Below, piece after piece: positions 15,141 to 23,020 of a stretch of DNA of 35,842 nucleotides. Below the pieces are notes generated by a model. That model searched no databases, was not told the DNA's origin, and saw only the letters and a program-made list of their open reading frames with translations. The stretch comes from JANNAT01 sp031422555 (GTDB lineage: Bacteria; Pseudomonadota; Alphaproteobacteria; Rhodobacterales; Rhodobacteraceae), in NCBI GenBank assembly GCA_031422555.1, contig JANPLZ010000069.1, positions 1 through 35,842 on the forward strand, given 5' to 3'. Numbering within the stretch: position 1 is the stretch's first letter; the number at the start of each line of letters is the position of its first letter. The position numbers were made by a program, and so were the translations under genes.

Positions 15141-16817
15141 ATGGCTTTCAAGACTGATATCGAAATTGCACGCGAAGCCACGAAAAAGCCGATCATGGAA
15201 ATCGGGGCCAAACTGGGCATTCCGGCGGAACATCTGCTGCCTTACGGGCATGACAAAGCCAAGATCGGACAAGAGTTTATCAAATCCTTGGCGGGCCGTC
15301 CCGATGGCAAGCTGATTTTGGTCACCGCGATCAACCCAACCCCTGCGGGCGAGGGCAAGACGACCACAACGGTGGGTTTGGGTGACGGGCTGAACCGCAT
15401 CGGCAAAAAGGCGGTGGTTTGTATCCGCGAAGCCTCGCTTGGCCCGAATTTCGGCATGAAGGGGGGTGCGGCGGGCGGCGGCTATGCCCAGGTGGTGCCG
15501 ATGGAAGAAATGAACCTGCATTTCACAGGCGATTTCCATGCGATCACATCCGCCCATAACCTGCTATCAGCGATGATCGACAACCACATCTATTGGGGCA
15601 ATGGCCTTGATATAGATGAGCGTCGCGTGATGTGGCGTCGGGTGATTGACATGAACGACCGCGCGCTGCGCGACATCGTGGTGTCGCTTGGCGGCGTGTC
15701 GAACGGCTTTCCGCGTCAGACCGGGTTTGACATCACGGTGGCGTCTGAGGTGATGGCGATCTTGTGCCTGTCCAACGATCTGGAAGATTTGCAAACCCGG
15801 TTGGGCAACATCGTGGTGGCCTATACCCGTGGCAAAGAGCCGATCTATTGCCGCGATATCAAGGCGGACGGTGCGATGACGGTGCTGTTGAAAGACGCGA
15901 TGCAGCCCAATCTGGTGCAGACGCTGGAGAACAATCCGGCCTTGGTGCATGGCGGCCCGTTCGCCAATATCGCCCATGGCTGCAATTCGGTTATCGCCAC
16001 TAAAACCGCGCTGAAGCTGGGCGAATATGTGGTGACAGAGGCTGGTTTCGGCGCCGATCTGGGGGCCGAGAAATTCTTTGACATCAAGTGTCGCAAAGCC
16101 GGGCTAAAGCCGTCGGCGGCGGTGATCGTGGCCACAGTGCGCGCGATGAAGATGAATGGCGGCGTCGCCAAGGCTGATCTGGGGGCGGAAAACGTGGCGG
16201 CGGTGCAAAAAGGCTGCCCAAATCTGGGCCGCCACATCGGCAACGTAAAATCCTTTGGTGTGCCGGTGGTTGTGGCCATCAACCATTTCTTCAGTGACAC
16301 CGATGCCGAAATTGCCGCCGTGCAGGCCTATGTTGCCGCACAAGGTGCCGAGGCGATTTTGTGCAAACACTGGGCGAAGGGGTCTGAGGGTATCGAAGAT
16401 CTGGCGCGCAAAGTGGTGCAAATGGCCGAATCCGGGGCGGCAAATTTCGCGCCGATTTACCCTGACGACATGCCGCTGTTCCAAAAGCTGGAGACGATTG
16501 CCAAGCGGATTTACCATGCCGATGCGGTGATCGCCGATAAATCAATCCGCGATCAGCTTAAGGTCTGGGAGGCGCAGGGCTACGGCCATTTGCCGATTTG
16601 TGTGGCCAAAACCCAATACAGCTTTACCACCGATCCCACCGTTCGGGGCGCGCCCACGGGCCACACCGTACCGGTGCGCGAAGTGCGGCTTTCGGCTGGG
16701 GCGGGTTTCGTTGTGGCGATCTGCGGTGAGATCATGACGATGCCGGGCTTGCCCAAGGTGCCATCTGCCGAAGTGATCCGGCTTAACCATGATGGCCATG
16801 TCGAAGGCCTGTTCTGA
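15141..16817 (+). CDS. fhs: Formate--tetrahydrofolate ligase
   Basis: The enzyme makes 10-formyl-THF from formate, THF and ATP in the cytosol. The 558-residue protein has the P-loop TPAGEGKTTTTVGLGDGL (67-84) and the family segments GPNFGMKGGAAGGGYAQVVP and EAGFGADLGAEKFFDIKCR, and ends LNHDGHVEGLF. The ATG at 15141 has GGAG 6 nt upstream; the open frame continues back to 15018, but that part is not family-like. With folD 370 bp downstream it provides both ends of the route between formate and methylene-THF, which in marine Rhodobacterales serves catabolism of methylated compounds and glycine/serine metabolism. Confidence 0.98.
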   Translation: MAFKTDIEIAREATKKPIMEIGAKLGIPAEHLLPYGHDKAKIGQEFIKSLAGRPDGKLILVTAINPTPAGEGKTTTTVGLGDGLNRIGKKAVVCIREASLGPNFGMKGGAAGGGYAQVVPMEEMNLHFTGDFHAITSAHNLLSAMIDNHIYWGNGLDIDERRVMWRRVIDMNDRALRDIVVSLGGVSNGFPRQTGFDITVASEVMAILCLSNDLEDLQTRLGNIVVAYTRGKEPIYCRDIKADGAMTVLLKDAMQPNLVQTLENNPALVHGGPFANIAHGCNSVIATKTALKLGEYVVTEAGFGADLGAEKFFDIKCRKAGLKPSAAVIVATVRAMKMNGGVAKADLGAENVAAVQKGCPNLGRHIGNVKSFGVPVVVAINHFFSDTDAEIAAVQAYVAAQGAEAILCKHWAKGSEGIEDLARKVVQMAESGAANFAPIYPDDMPLFQKLETIAKRIYHADAVIADKSIRDQLKVWEAQGYGHLPICVAKTQYSFTTDPTVRGAPTGHTVPVREVRLSAGAGFVVAICGEIMTMPGLPKVPSAEVIRLNHDGHVEGLF

Positions 16818-16888
16818 CAACGGGTCGCGTTGTTCTTTCGGGGGGGCTGCGTTAGAACGTCGCCACCCTGATTGAACACGAGGCTGCG

Positions 16889-17185
16889 ATGAAAACCCCG
16901 GCAGACTGCACCACGATGGCCGAACTGCGTGCCCAGATCGACAGGCTGGATGTGGAGCTGGTGGCGCTTTTTGCCCAGCGCACCGCGTTCATCGACCGCG
17001 CGGTAGAGATCAAGACGACTATCGGCATGCCCGCGCGCGTAACATCGCGGGTCGAAGAAGTGGTCGCCAACGTGCGCCGTCACGCGGTGGGCCACGGCCT
17101 GCCGCCGGACAAGATTGAAAAACTGTGGCGCAAATTGATCGACTGGTCGATAGAGCGCGAGGAAGACAGGCTGGGGAAGGACTAA
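16889..17185 (+). CDS. Chorismate mutase type II, PchB-like
   Basis: The 98-residue all-helical AroQ-fold protein resembles Pseudomonas PchB (isochorismate pyruvate lyase), even in its opening MKTPADCT. Active-site residues appear conserved by eye: Arg14, Arg31 and Lys42. At the position of PchB Gln90 I align Glu91. Chorismate mutase makes prephenate for phenylalanine and tyrosine; PchB-type enzymes split isochorismate to salicylate and keep weak mutase activity. No isochorismate synthase or siderophore gene is in the window, so housekeeping chorismate mutase is the likelier role. GAGG precedes the ATG. It ends 4 bp before folD and is probably cotranscribed with fhs and folD. Confidence 0.9.
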   Translation: MKTPADCTTMAELRAQIDRLDVELVALFAQRTAFIDRAVEIKTTIGMPARVTSRVEEVVANVRRHAVGHGLPPDKIEKLWRKLIDWSIEREEDRLGKD

Positions 17186-17189
17186 CCAG

Positions 17190-18080
17190 ATGACGGCTGT
17201 GGTAATTGACGGCAAGGCGTTTGCGGCAAAAGTGCGGGGGCAAGTTGCGGCGCATGTGGCAAAACTGCGCGAACAAAACGGTCTGACGCCCGGTTTGGCG
17301 GTGGTTTTGGTGGGCGAAGACCCGGCCAGTCAGGTTTATGTGCGCAACAAGGGCACCCAGACGGTTGAAGTTGGCATGACCTCGGTTGAACACAAGCTGG
17401 CGGTCGATACCTCTGAGTCTGATCTTTTGGCGCTGGTGGCGCGGCTGAACGCCGATCCCGCGATCCACGGCATTTTGGTGCAACTGCCGCTGCCCGCGCA
17501 TCTGAATTCGGACTTGATCATCAATTCGATTGACCCGGCCAAGGATGTCGACGGCTTTCATATCAGCAATGTTGGCCTGCTGGGCACCGGGCAAAAATCA
17601 ATGGTGCCTTGCACGCCGTTGGGCTGCCTGATGCTGCTGCGCGCGCATCACGGATCGCTTTCGGGCCTGACGGCGGTGGTGGTAGGGCGCAGCAATATTG
17701 TCGGCAAGCCGATGGCGCAGCTTTTGCTGGGCGAGAGTTGCACCGTTACCATCGCCCACAGCCGCACCCGCGATTTGGCGGCGGTGTGCCGGGGGGCGGA
17801 TATTCTGATCGCTGCCGTTGGGCGACCCGAGATGATAACCGGGGATCACGTCAAGCCGGGGGCCACGGTGATTGATGTCGGCATCAACCGCATCGAGAGG
17901 GATGGCAAGATCAAGCTGTTGGGCGATGTCCACTATGCGTCGGCGGCGGCAGTCGCGGGTGCGATTACCCCGGTGCCGGGCGGGGTGGGGCCGATGACGA
18001 TTGCCTGTTTGCTGGCCAATACGCTGACGGCCTGCTGCCGCGCCCATGGTCTGGACGAACCGATAGGGCTTACTGCGTAA
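17190..18080 (+). CDS. folD: Bifunctional methylene-THF dehydrogenase / methenyl-THF cyclohydrolase FolD
   Basis: FolD interconverts 5,10-methylene-, methenyl- and 10-formyl-THF with NADP. The 296-residue protein has the substrate-site motif YVRNKGTQTVEVGM with Tyr50 and the catalytic Lys54, QLPLPAHL, DVDGFH, the dinucleotide-binding loop GRSNIVGKPMAQLLL, and ITPVPGGVGPMT. Length is normal. With fhs upstream it completes the formate/one-carbon module; the chorismate mutase is wedged between them. Confidence 0.98.
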   Translation: MTAVVIDGKAFAAKVRGQVAAHVAKLREQNGLTPGLAVVLVGEDPASQVYVRNKGTQTVEVGMTSVEHKLAVDTSESDLLALVARLNADPAIHGILVQLPLPAHLNSDLIINSIDPAKDVDGFHISNVGLLGTGQKSMVPCTPLGCLMLLRAHHGSLSGLTAVVVGRSNIVGKPMAQLLLGESCTVTIAHSRTRDLAAVCRGADILIAAVGRPEMITGDHVKPGATVIDVGINRIERDGKIKLLGDVHYASAAAVAGAITPVPGGVGPMTIACLLANTLTACCRAHGLDEPIGLTA

Positions 18081-18171
18081 CAGGTTAAGTATATTTTATG
18101 CCGGTCGGTTGCCAAACGCATGGGAAGGCGCTAGGCGAAAAGCGGTGACTGTGGTCGAACCCCGGGGGGGC

Positions 18172-18933
18172 ATGTCGGCATTTATTATTCAGTGGAAGAC
18201 CGAGTTGCGGTCAAAAGCCGCGTTGGTGCTTTGGCTGCTGGTGTCCGCTGTCCTTGCGGTGTCGGGCCCGTTTGGCAGCTATGGCAGTTTCGCGCTGCCG
18301 CTGCGGCTTGCCTTCTGGACACCGGTTATCGGCATAGGTGTGCTGATCAGTTCGGCAGTCCGCACGTATTTCACCTATCATCCCCGACAGTTTTCGCCGC
18401 GTGCAGTGTTGATATTGGCCACCGCTGTGGTCTGTCTGGTGGTATCGCCGCCGTTGTATGTGCTAACCACAACGGTTTTTGATGATCTGGGATCGGGTGT
18501 TTCGCGGTTTTTCGAAATTGCGGCCCTTGTGGCCGTGGTGTCGGCTGGCGGCACGGCACTGCGGCAGGCGGTGGCCCCCGAAGCCCGCAGTAGCACCCCG
18601 CAAGCCGATCCCGCAGACCAGGATGCCATGTTGATGCGGCGGCTGGAGCCTTGCCAGCGCGGTGCCCTTTTGGCGATTTCGGTGCGCGATCACTATGTTG
18701 ATATCTACACTTCGAACGGCACTGCCAGTTTGCTGATGCGCTTTGGTGACGCAATTGCCGAGGCGGTGCCGGTGATCGGCGCACAGGTGCATCGTTCGCA
18801 TTGGGTGGCATGGGCGGCGGTTGTGGGGGTGGAAACCGAAGGCGCAAAAGTGTTTTTGCGCCTTTGTCATGGCGCGCGGGTGCCGGTCAGCAAAAACCAC
18901 CGCGATAAATTGCAAGGACGCGGGCTGCTTTAA
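18172..18933 (+). CDS. Membrane-anchored LytTR DNA-binding regulator
   Basis: The 253-residue protein has about four predicted membrane helices (about 16-32, 44-63, 78-101, 113-133), then a C-terminal LytTR domain (about 156-253; CQRGALLAISVRDHYVDIYT, VHRSHWVAW, KVFLRLCHGARVPVSKNHRD). LytTR domains bind DNA through beta-strands and usually control surface or virulence traits. There is no sensor kinase partner, so the membrane part may sense a signal directly. The start is uncertain: ATG 18172 is close to a GGGGGG run, but in-frame GTG codons at 18145 and 18151 are possible. Its TAA is shared in reverse with the convergent pdeM. Confidence 0.85.
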   Translation: MSAFIIQWKTELRSKAALVLWLLVSAVLAVSGPFGSYGSFALPLRLAFWTPVIGIGVLISSAVRTYFTYHPRQFSPRAVLILATAVVCLVVSPPLYVLTTTVFDDLGSGVSRFFEIAALVAVVSAGGTALRQAVAPEARSSTPQADPADQDAMLMRRLEPCQRGALLAISVRDHYVDIYTSNGTASLLMRFGDAIAEAVPVIGAQVHRSHWVAWAAVVGVETEGAKVFLRLCHGARVPVSKNHRDKLQGRGLL

Positions 18934-19592
18934 GACATCCGTTGCCGCATTGGCATGGCGATTGCGGTTTTGCCGGTCAGAACCGCAATGGTATTCGGTG
19001 CCATCAGTTGCGTCAAAACCGGATCATCCGCCCATAGCCCGCCGGTATAGGCACCGTAAGCGGGCAAAATCACCCGGTGGGCGTCGATCAGAAAGCAGCG
19101 GTAACTTTTGCCGGCAAGCCGGGCTTTGGGGTGGTAATGGCCCGAAATCTCGGCTGATACAGTCACGGTTTGCGGGCTGGCGATATGGCGAAATGTCAGG
19201 CCCTTCACGGCCAGCGTTTCAAGGTGACTGCCGCCAAGTGCGGTTGGGCCCGCGTCATGGTTGCCCTCGATCCACGTCCAGACCCGCCCCGCCATCAGCC
19301 GCGTCAACCATGTCTGGTCATCGCGATCAAGGCTGTCGGCGGCGGCCAGATCGTCAAAGCTGTCGCCAAGGCAAACCACCTGCCGCGCGCCCATGGTTTC
19401 AATATCGCGGTCCAGCCGGTCCAGCGTGGCGCGGGTTTCATAGGGCGGCAAAAGCGCGCCACCGCGCCGCGCCAGCCGTTCGGATTTGCCAAAATGCAGA
19501 TCAGACACGCATAAGAGCCGCTGGTCGGGCCAGTAAAGCGCGCCCGAAGGCAAGGCTTGCAGGACGGCGTTGCCAAGGGTGAAGTCATACAT
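18930..19592 (-). CDS. pdeM: Ligase-associated DNA damage response endonuclease PdeM
   Basis: PdeM is a calcineurin-like phosphoesterase found with an ATP-dependent DNA ligase, an exonuclease and an Lhr-like helicase in a predicted repair cluster. The 220-residue protein has the metal motifs CVSDLHFGKSE (Asp31, His33), CLGDSFDD (Asp77), EGNHDAG (Asn111, His112, Asp113) and ISGHYHPKA (His152, His154). The ATG at 19592 gives the usual MYDFTLGNAV opening; a GTG at 19613 would add seven residues. It lies 142 bp downstream of the helicase on the same strand, separated by a repeat element, and converges on the LytTR gene with a 4-bp stop overlap. Confidence 0.93.
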   Translation of the reverse strand: MYDFTLGNAVLQALPSGALYWPDQRLLCVSDLHFGKSERLARRGGALLPPYETRATLDRLDRDIETMGARQVVCLGDSFDDLAAADSLDRDDQTWLTRLMAGRVWTWIEGNHDAGPTALGGSHLETLAVKGLTFRHIASPQTVTVSAEISGHYHPKARLAGKSYRCFLIDAHRVILPAYGAYTGGLWADDPVLTQLMAPNTIAVLTGKTAIAMPMRQRMS

Positions 19593-19631
19593 GCCGCGTT
19601 TTGCCTTTAACACCCGCGGTAATCAAGCGGA

Positions 19632-19655
19632 GCGCGCAGACGCGCGTTGTTTTTT
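19632..19655 (+). terminator. Terminator-like hairpin read on the plus strand
   Basis: CGCGC (19633-19637) pairs with GCGCG (19642-19646) across a 4-nt loop and is followed by TTGTTTTTT. Only the plus strand has the T-run. No plus-strand gene ends nearby; the closest is the LytTR gene, whose stop is about 700 bp upstream. It could therefore stop read-through from that gene after it crosses pdeM in antisense. Confidence 0.45.
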
Positions 19656-19662
19656 GGTAAGG

Positions 19663-19731
19663 GCGGGCCGTGCGGCCCGCAGATGCCTCCGGCGGGCCTT
19701 GCGGCGCAGAGTATTTGCGCCAAAATGAAAC
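19663..19731. repeat. Structured intergenic repeat, copy 2, between helicase and pdeM
   Basis: A strong hairpin (GCGGGCC 19663-19669 with GGCCCGC 19674-19680, 4-nt loop) is followed by tgcctccggcg, then agagtatttg and cgccaaaatgaaacgg. The second half matches the blocks at 3042-3080 in the same order. It is a good candidate for a dispersed short repeat of this genome. Confidence 0.55.
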
Positions 19732-19734
19732 GGC

Positions 19735-22125
19735 TCAGGTCAGCCCCGCATCGCGCATCAGTTGGGCGGCTGCATCCACGGCCAGGCGTTCGCGCCCGGC
19801 GCCATGCACCGGGATTTTGCCGGGTTCCAAAAACAGCGGTGCGGCAAAGGGGCTGAGACGCGGCAGGGCGGCATGATCTATGCGGTCGCCGATGCGGGTC
19901 AGCAGGTCCTCGATGCGCGAGAAATCGACCAGACCGCGCATGGCCTCTTGGCGGGTGATGTCCAGCATCAGATGGTTGGGATCGTATTTGCGCAAAGTGT
20001 CATACAGGATATCCGACGAAAACGTCGCCTGCCTGCCCGATTTGCGCCGCCCCTGATGGCTGCGTTCGATCAGCCCGGCGATGATGGCGGTGTTGCGAAA
20101 GGTGCGTTTCATCACGGCATTGCCCGCCAGCCACCCCTCCAGATCGTGGCGCAAGTTGTTGGCATCCAGAAGGGCTGCCGGATCGGTCACAGGCTCTAGC
20201 CCCCAGATCAGGGTGGCGTAATCGGTGGCGACAAAGCCCAATGGCGAAAGGTTGGCGTCCTCCATCCGTTTGGTCAACAAAAGCCCCAAGGTTTGCTGCG
20301 CGTTGCGCCCGGCAAAGCCGTAAAGGCACAGATGGTGACGCGCCTCGTAGGGGAATGTTTCGATCAACAACCGGTTTGGTTCGGGCAACTGTGACACCTG
20401 GCGCTGCAAGGTCAGCCACTCCGCGGTGTCTAACGGCAACTCGGGCCAACTGGGCTGTTGCAGGATGTGCAGAATGCGGGCCGAAAGCTGGGTCGAGGTG
20501 GCGAATTTGGTGCCCGAAAACACCGCCACCTTTGGGTCGCGCCCCGGTTGGCGGGTAACTTCGACGGTCATTTCGCGCAACCCGTCATAGCGCACCACCT
20601 GGCCCCCGATCAAAAACGTATCGCCGGGGGTCAGGGTGGCAGCAAAGGCTTCTTCGATTTCCCCCAAAGGCGTGCCACCAAGGCGGCCTTTCAGGCGCAC
20701 TTTCAGGGTTTCGGTATCAATGATGGTGCCAAGGTTCTGGCGGATTACCGCAGCACTGCGCGGGTCGCGCAAACCCCAGCGCCCATCCCGCAGCATCAGG
20801 CGCTGCCATTTGTCATAGGCCCGCAGCGCGTAGCCGCCCGTCGCGGTAAAATCAAGGCAGGCGTCGAATTCGGCGCGTGTCAGCTCCGCGTAGGGCCCGG
20901 CGGTGATCACTTCGGCGTAAAGGCTGGCTGCGTCAAACGGGGCGGCACAGGCGGTGGCCAACAAATGCTGGCACAGCACATCGCGCGGCCCTGGCCCGCG
21001 CGGATCGCCGTCCAAGCTGCGCGCCTTCACCGCCTGCAAGGCCGCAAAGCATTCCACCACTTCGAACCGGTTGGCGGGCACCAGCAATGCCTTTGAGGGT
21101 GCGTTATAGCGGTGATTGGCGCGGCCAATACGCTGCACCAGACGTTTGACGTTTTTGGGCGCCCCCACCTGAATAACCAGATCGACATCGCCCCAGTCGA
21201 TGCCCAGATCAAGCGATCCTGTGCAGACAATCGCGCGCAAACGGCCATCGACCATCGCCTGTTCCACCCGATCGCGCTGTTCGCGCGACAGGCTGCCATG
21301 GTGGATGCCGATCGGTAAATCATCCGTGTTTGCCAGCCACAGATTGTGAAAGAAAATCTCGGCCTGTGCGCGGGTGTTGTGAAAAATCAGCGTGGTTTTA
21401 TGCGCCGCCACCTGCGCCAGAATGGCCGGAATCGCATAGCGCCCGCCGTTGCCCGACCACGGCGGCGCGGCCTCCGCGTGCAGCATCTGAATGTCGGGAT
21501 CGGGGCCGGGATCGGCCTGCAGGATTGCCGCCTTGGGGTGCAAAAACCGCGCCAATGCCGGTGGGTCTTCCACTGTGGCCGACAGCCCCACCACCCGTAA
21601 ACCCGGCGCAAGGCTGGCCAGCCGTGCCATTTGCAGCATCAACTGATCGCCGCGCTTTGATTCGGCCAGCGCGTGAATCTCGTCAACGATCACCCGGCAA
21701 AGCCCGGTAAATATGCGCGGCGCGTCTTCGTAGGATAACAGCAGCGCCAGACTTTCCGGTGTGGTCAGCAAAATATGCGGCGGATCGGCGCGTTGGCGGC
21801 GGCGCTGGGTATAGGTGGTGTCGCCGGTGCGATCTTCAATGCGGATGGGCAGACCAGCGCCTTCCACCGGGCGGCGCAAGTTGCGGCGGATATCGGCGGT
21901 CAGCGCCTTCAGCGGCGAGATATACAGCGTGTGCAGGCCCTTGTGCGCGCCATTGGCCAACTCGGCCAGACTGGGCAAAAATCCGGCAAGGGTTTTGCCA
22001 CCGCCCGTGGGTGCGATCAGCAACGTGGCAGGATCGGCGGCGCGCGCCAGCATGTCATGCTGATGCGGGTGCAGCGACCAGCCTTGGGTGATGAACCAGT
22101 TGTCAAGGGTGGGGGGCAAGATCAT
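19735..22125 (-). CDS. Ligase-associated DNA damage response DEXH-box helicase (Lhr-like)
   Basis: This 796-residue SF2 helicase is of the Lhr-core type that accompanies a DNA ligase, an exonuclease and PdeM. Motifs: HPHQHDML after the N-terminus, Walker A APTGGGKT (38-45), TTPESLALLL (121-130), DEIH (148-151), GLSATVEDP, IHHGSLSREQRDRVE, and the arginine-finger region QRIGRANHR. The C-terminal half is the long Lhr-specific part. The ATG at 22125 gives MILPPTLDNW; the frame stays open upstream to 22788, but that stretch is antisense to the phosphoesterase gene and not protein-like. It diverges from that gene across 82 bp. The ligase and exonuclease partners are not in this window. Confidence 0.95.
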   Translation of the reverse strand: MILPPTLDNWFITQGWSLHPHQHDMLARAADPATLLIAPTGGGKTLAGFLPSLAELANGAHKGLHTLYISPLKALTADIRRNLRRPVEGAGLPIRIEDRTGDTTYTQRRRQRADPPHILLTTPESLALLLSYEDAPRIFTGLCRVIVDEIHALAESKRGDQLMLQMARLASLAPGLRVVGLSATVEDPPALARFLHPKAAILQADPGPDPDIQMLHAEAAPPWSGNGGRYAIPAILAQVAAHKTTLIFHNTRAQAEIFFHNLWLANTDDLPIGIHHGSLSREQRDRVEQAMVDGRLRAIVCTGSLDLGIDWGDVDLVIQVGAPKNVKRLVQRIGRANHRYNAPSKALLVPANRFEVVECFAALQAVKARSLDGDPRGPGPRDVLCQHLLATACAAPFDAASLYAEVITAGPYAELTRAEFDACLDFTATGGYALRAYDKWQRLMLRDGRWGLRDPRSAAVIRQNLGTIIDTETLKVRLKGRLGGTPLGEIEEAFAATLTPGDTFLIGGQVVRYDGLREMTVEVTRQPGRDPKVAVFSGTKFATSTQLSARILHILQQPSWPELPLDTAEWLTLQRQVSQLPEPNRLLIETFPYEARHHLCLYGFAGRNAQQTLGLLLTKRMEDANLSPLGFVATDYATLIWGLEPVTDPAALLDANNLRHDLEGWLAGNAVMKRTFRNTAIIAGLIERSHQGRRKSGRQATFSSDILYDTLRKYDPNHLMLDITRQEAMRGLVDFSRIEDLLTRIGDRIDHAALPRLSPFAAPLFLEPGKIPVHGAGRERLAVDAAAQLMRDAGLT

Positions 22126-22207
22126 GCCTTGGTAGATAAGGCCAAGGGCGGGCGGGGGAAAGGGAATCCGCTTGCTGAATTTTGCAGCGCGGCATACTTC
22201 CAAAGCT

Positions 22208-23020
22208 ATGAAAATACTGTTTTTGGGCGATGTGATGGGGCGGGCGGGGCGGGCTGGCATAACCGAAAGGTTGCCGTCGCTGCGCGCCGATTGGGGCCTT
22301 GATTTCGTTGTGGTCAATGGCGAGAACGCCAGCCAGGGCGCGGGCCTTACGGCGGAACATGCGCGGGTATTGTTGGCGGCCGGGGCCGATTGCATCACGC
22401 TGGGCGACCATGCGTTTGACCAAAAAGATATGTTGCAGTTCATCGAACAGGAACCGCGTATTATCCGCCCGTTGAACTTTTCCAAAGTGGCACCGGGGCG
22501 CGGGGCAAAAGTGTTTGACGCCACCCAAGGCCGTAAGGTTTTGGTGGCACAAGTGCTGGGACAGGTGTTTATGAAGCGCCCGTTTGATGATCCGTTTTCC
22601 GCCGTCGATGCCGTGCTGAAAACCCACCGCATGGGGGGGGCCGTGCAGGCGGCCATTTTGGACATGCATGCCGAGGCGACATCGGAAAAGATGGCGATGG
22701 GACATTGGTGCGACGGGCAGGCCAGTCTGGTGGTCGGCACCCATACCCATGTGCCAACCGCCGATGCGCAAATATTGCCGGGCGGCACCGCCTATCTGAC
22801 CGATGCGGGCATGTGCGGCGATTACAATTCGGTAATTGGCATGGATAAGCTGGAACCCTTGCGGCGCTTTATCACCGGCATGTCGTCACAGCGGTTCGAG
22901 CCTGCCAACGGGCCTGCAACCCTGTCGGGGGTCTATGTGGAAACCGATGACCGCACGGGCCGTGCCCTTCGGGTTCAGATGATCCGCCAAGGCGGTGTTT
23001 TGGAACAGGCCGCCCCTTGA
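22208..23020 (+). CDS. YmdB-type metallophosphoesterase (TIGR00282 family)
   Basis: Bacillus YmdB is a di-metal phosphodiesterase active on cyclic nucleotides and linked to biofilm and motility decisions; the alphaproteobacterial role is not known. The 270-residue protein has LFLGDVMGRAGR (Asp8), VVNGENAS (Glu39, Asn40), TLGDHAFD (Asp67), DMHAEATSEK (His154), GTHTHVPTAD (His179, His181) and GMCGDYNSVIGM. The residue at 67 is Asp where Bacillus YmdB has the metal-binding Asn of GNH; the same position is likely still a ligand. The ATG at 22208 starts MKILFLGD. It overlaps the next gene by 4 bp. Confidence 0.92.
   Translation: MKILFLGDVMGRAGRAGITERLPSLRADWGLDFVVVNGENASQGAGLTAEHARVLLAAGADCITLGDHAFDQKDMLQFIEQEPRIIRPLNFSKVAPGRGAKVFDATQGRKVLVAQVLGQVFMKRPFDDPFSAVDAVLKTHRMGGAVQAAILDMHAEATSEKMAMGHWCDGQASLVVGTHTHVPTADAQILPGGTAYLTDAGMCGDYNSVIGMDKLEPLRRFITGMSSQRFEPANGPATLSGVYVETDDRTGRALRVQMIRQGGVLEQAAP

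Noticed and set aside
22126..22788. 220-residue upstream extension of the helicase frame
   Set aside because: It is antisense to the phosphoesterase gene and has no family similarity; the helicase starts at 22125.
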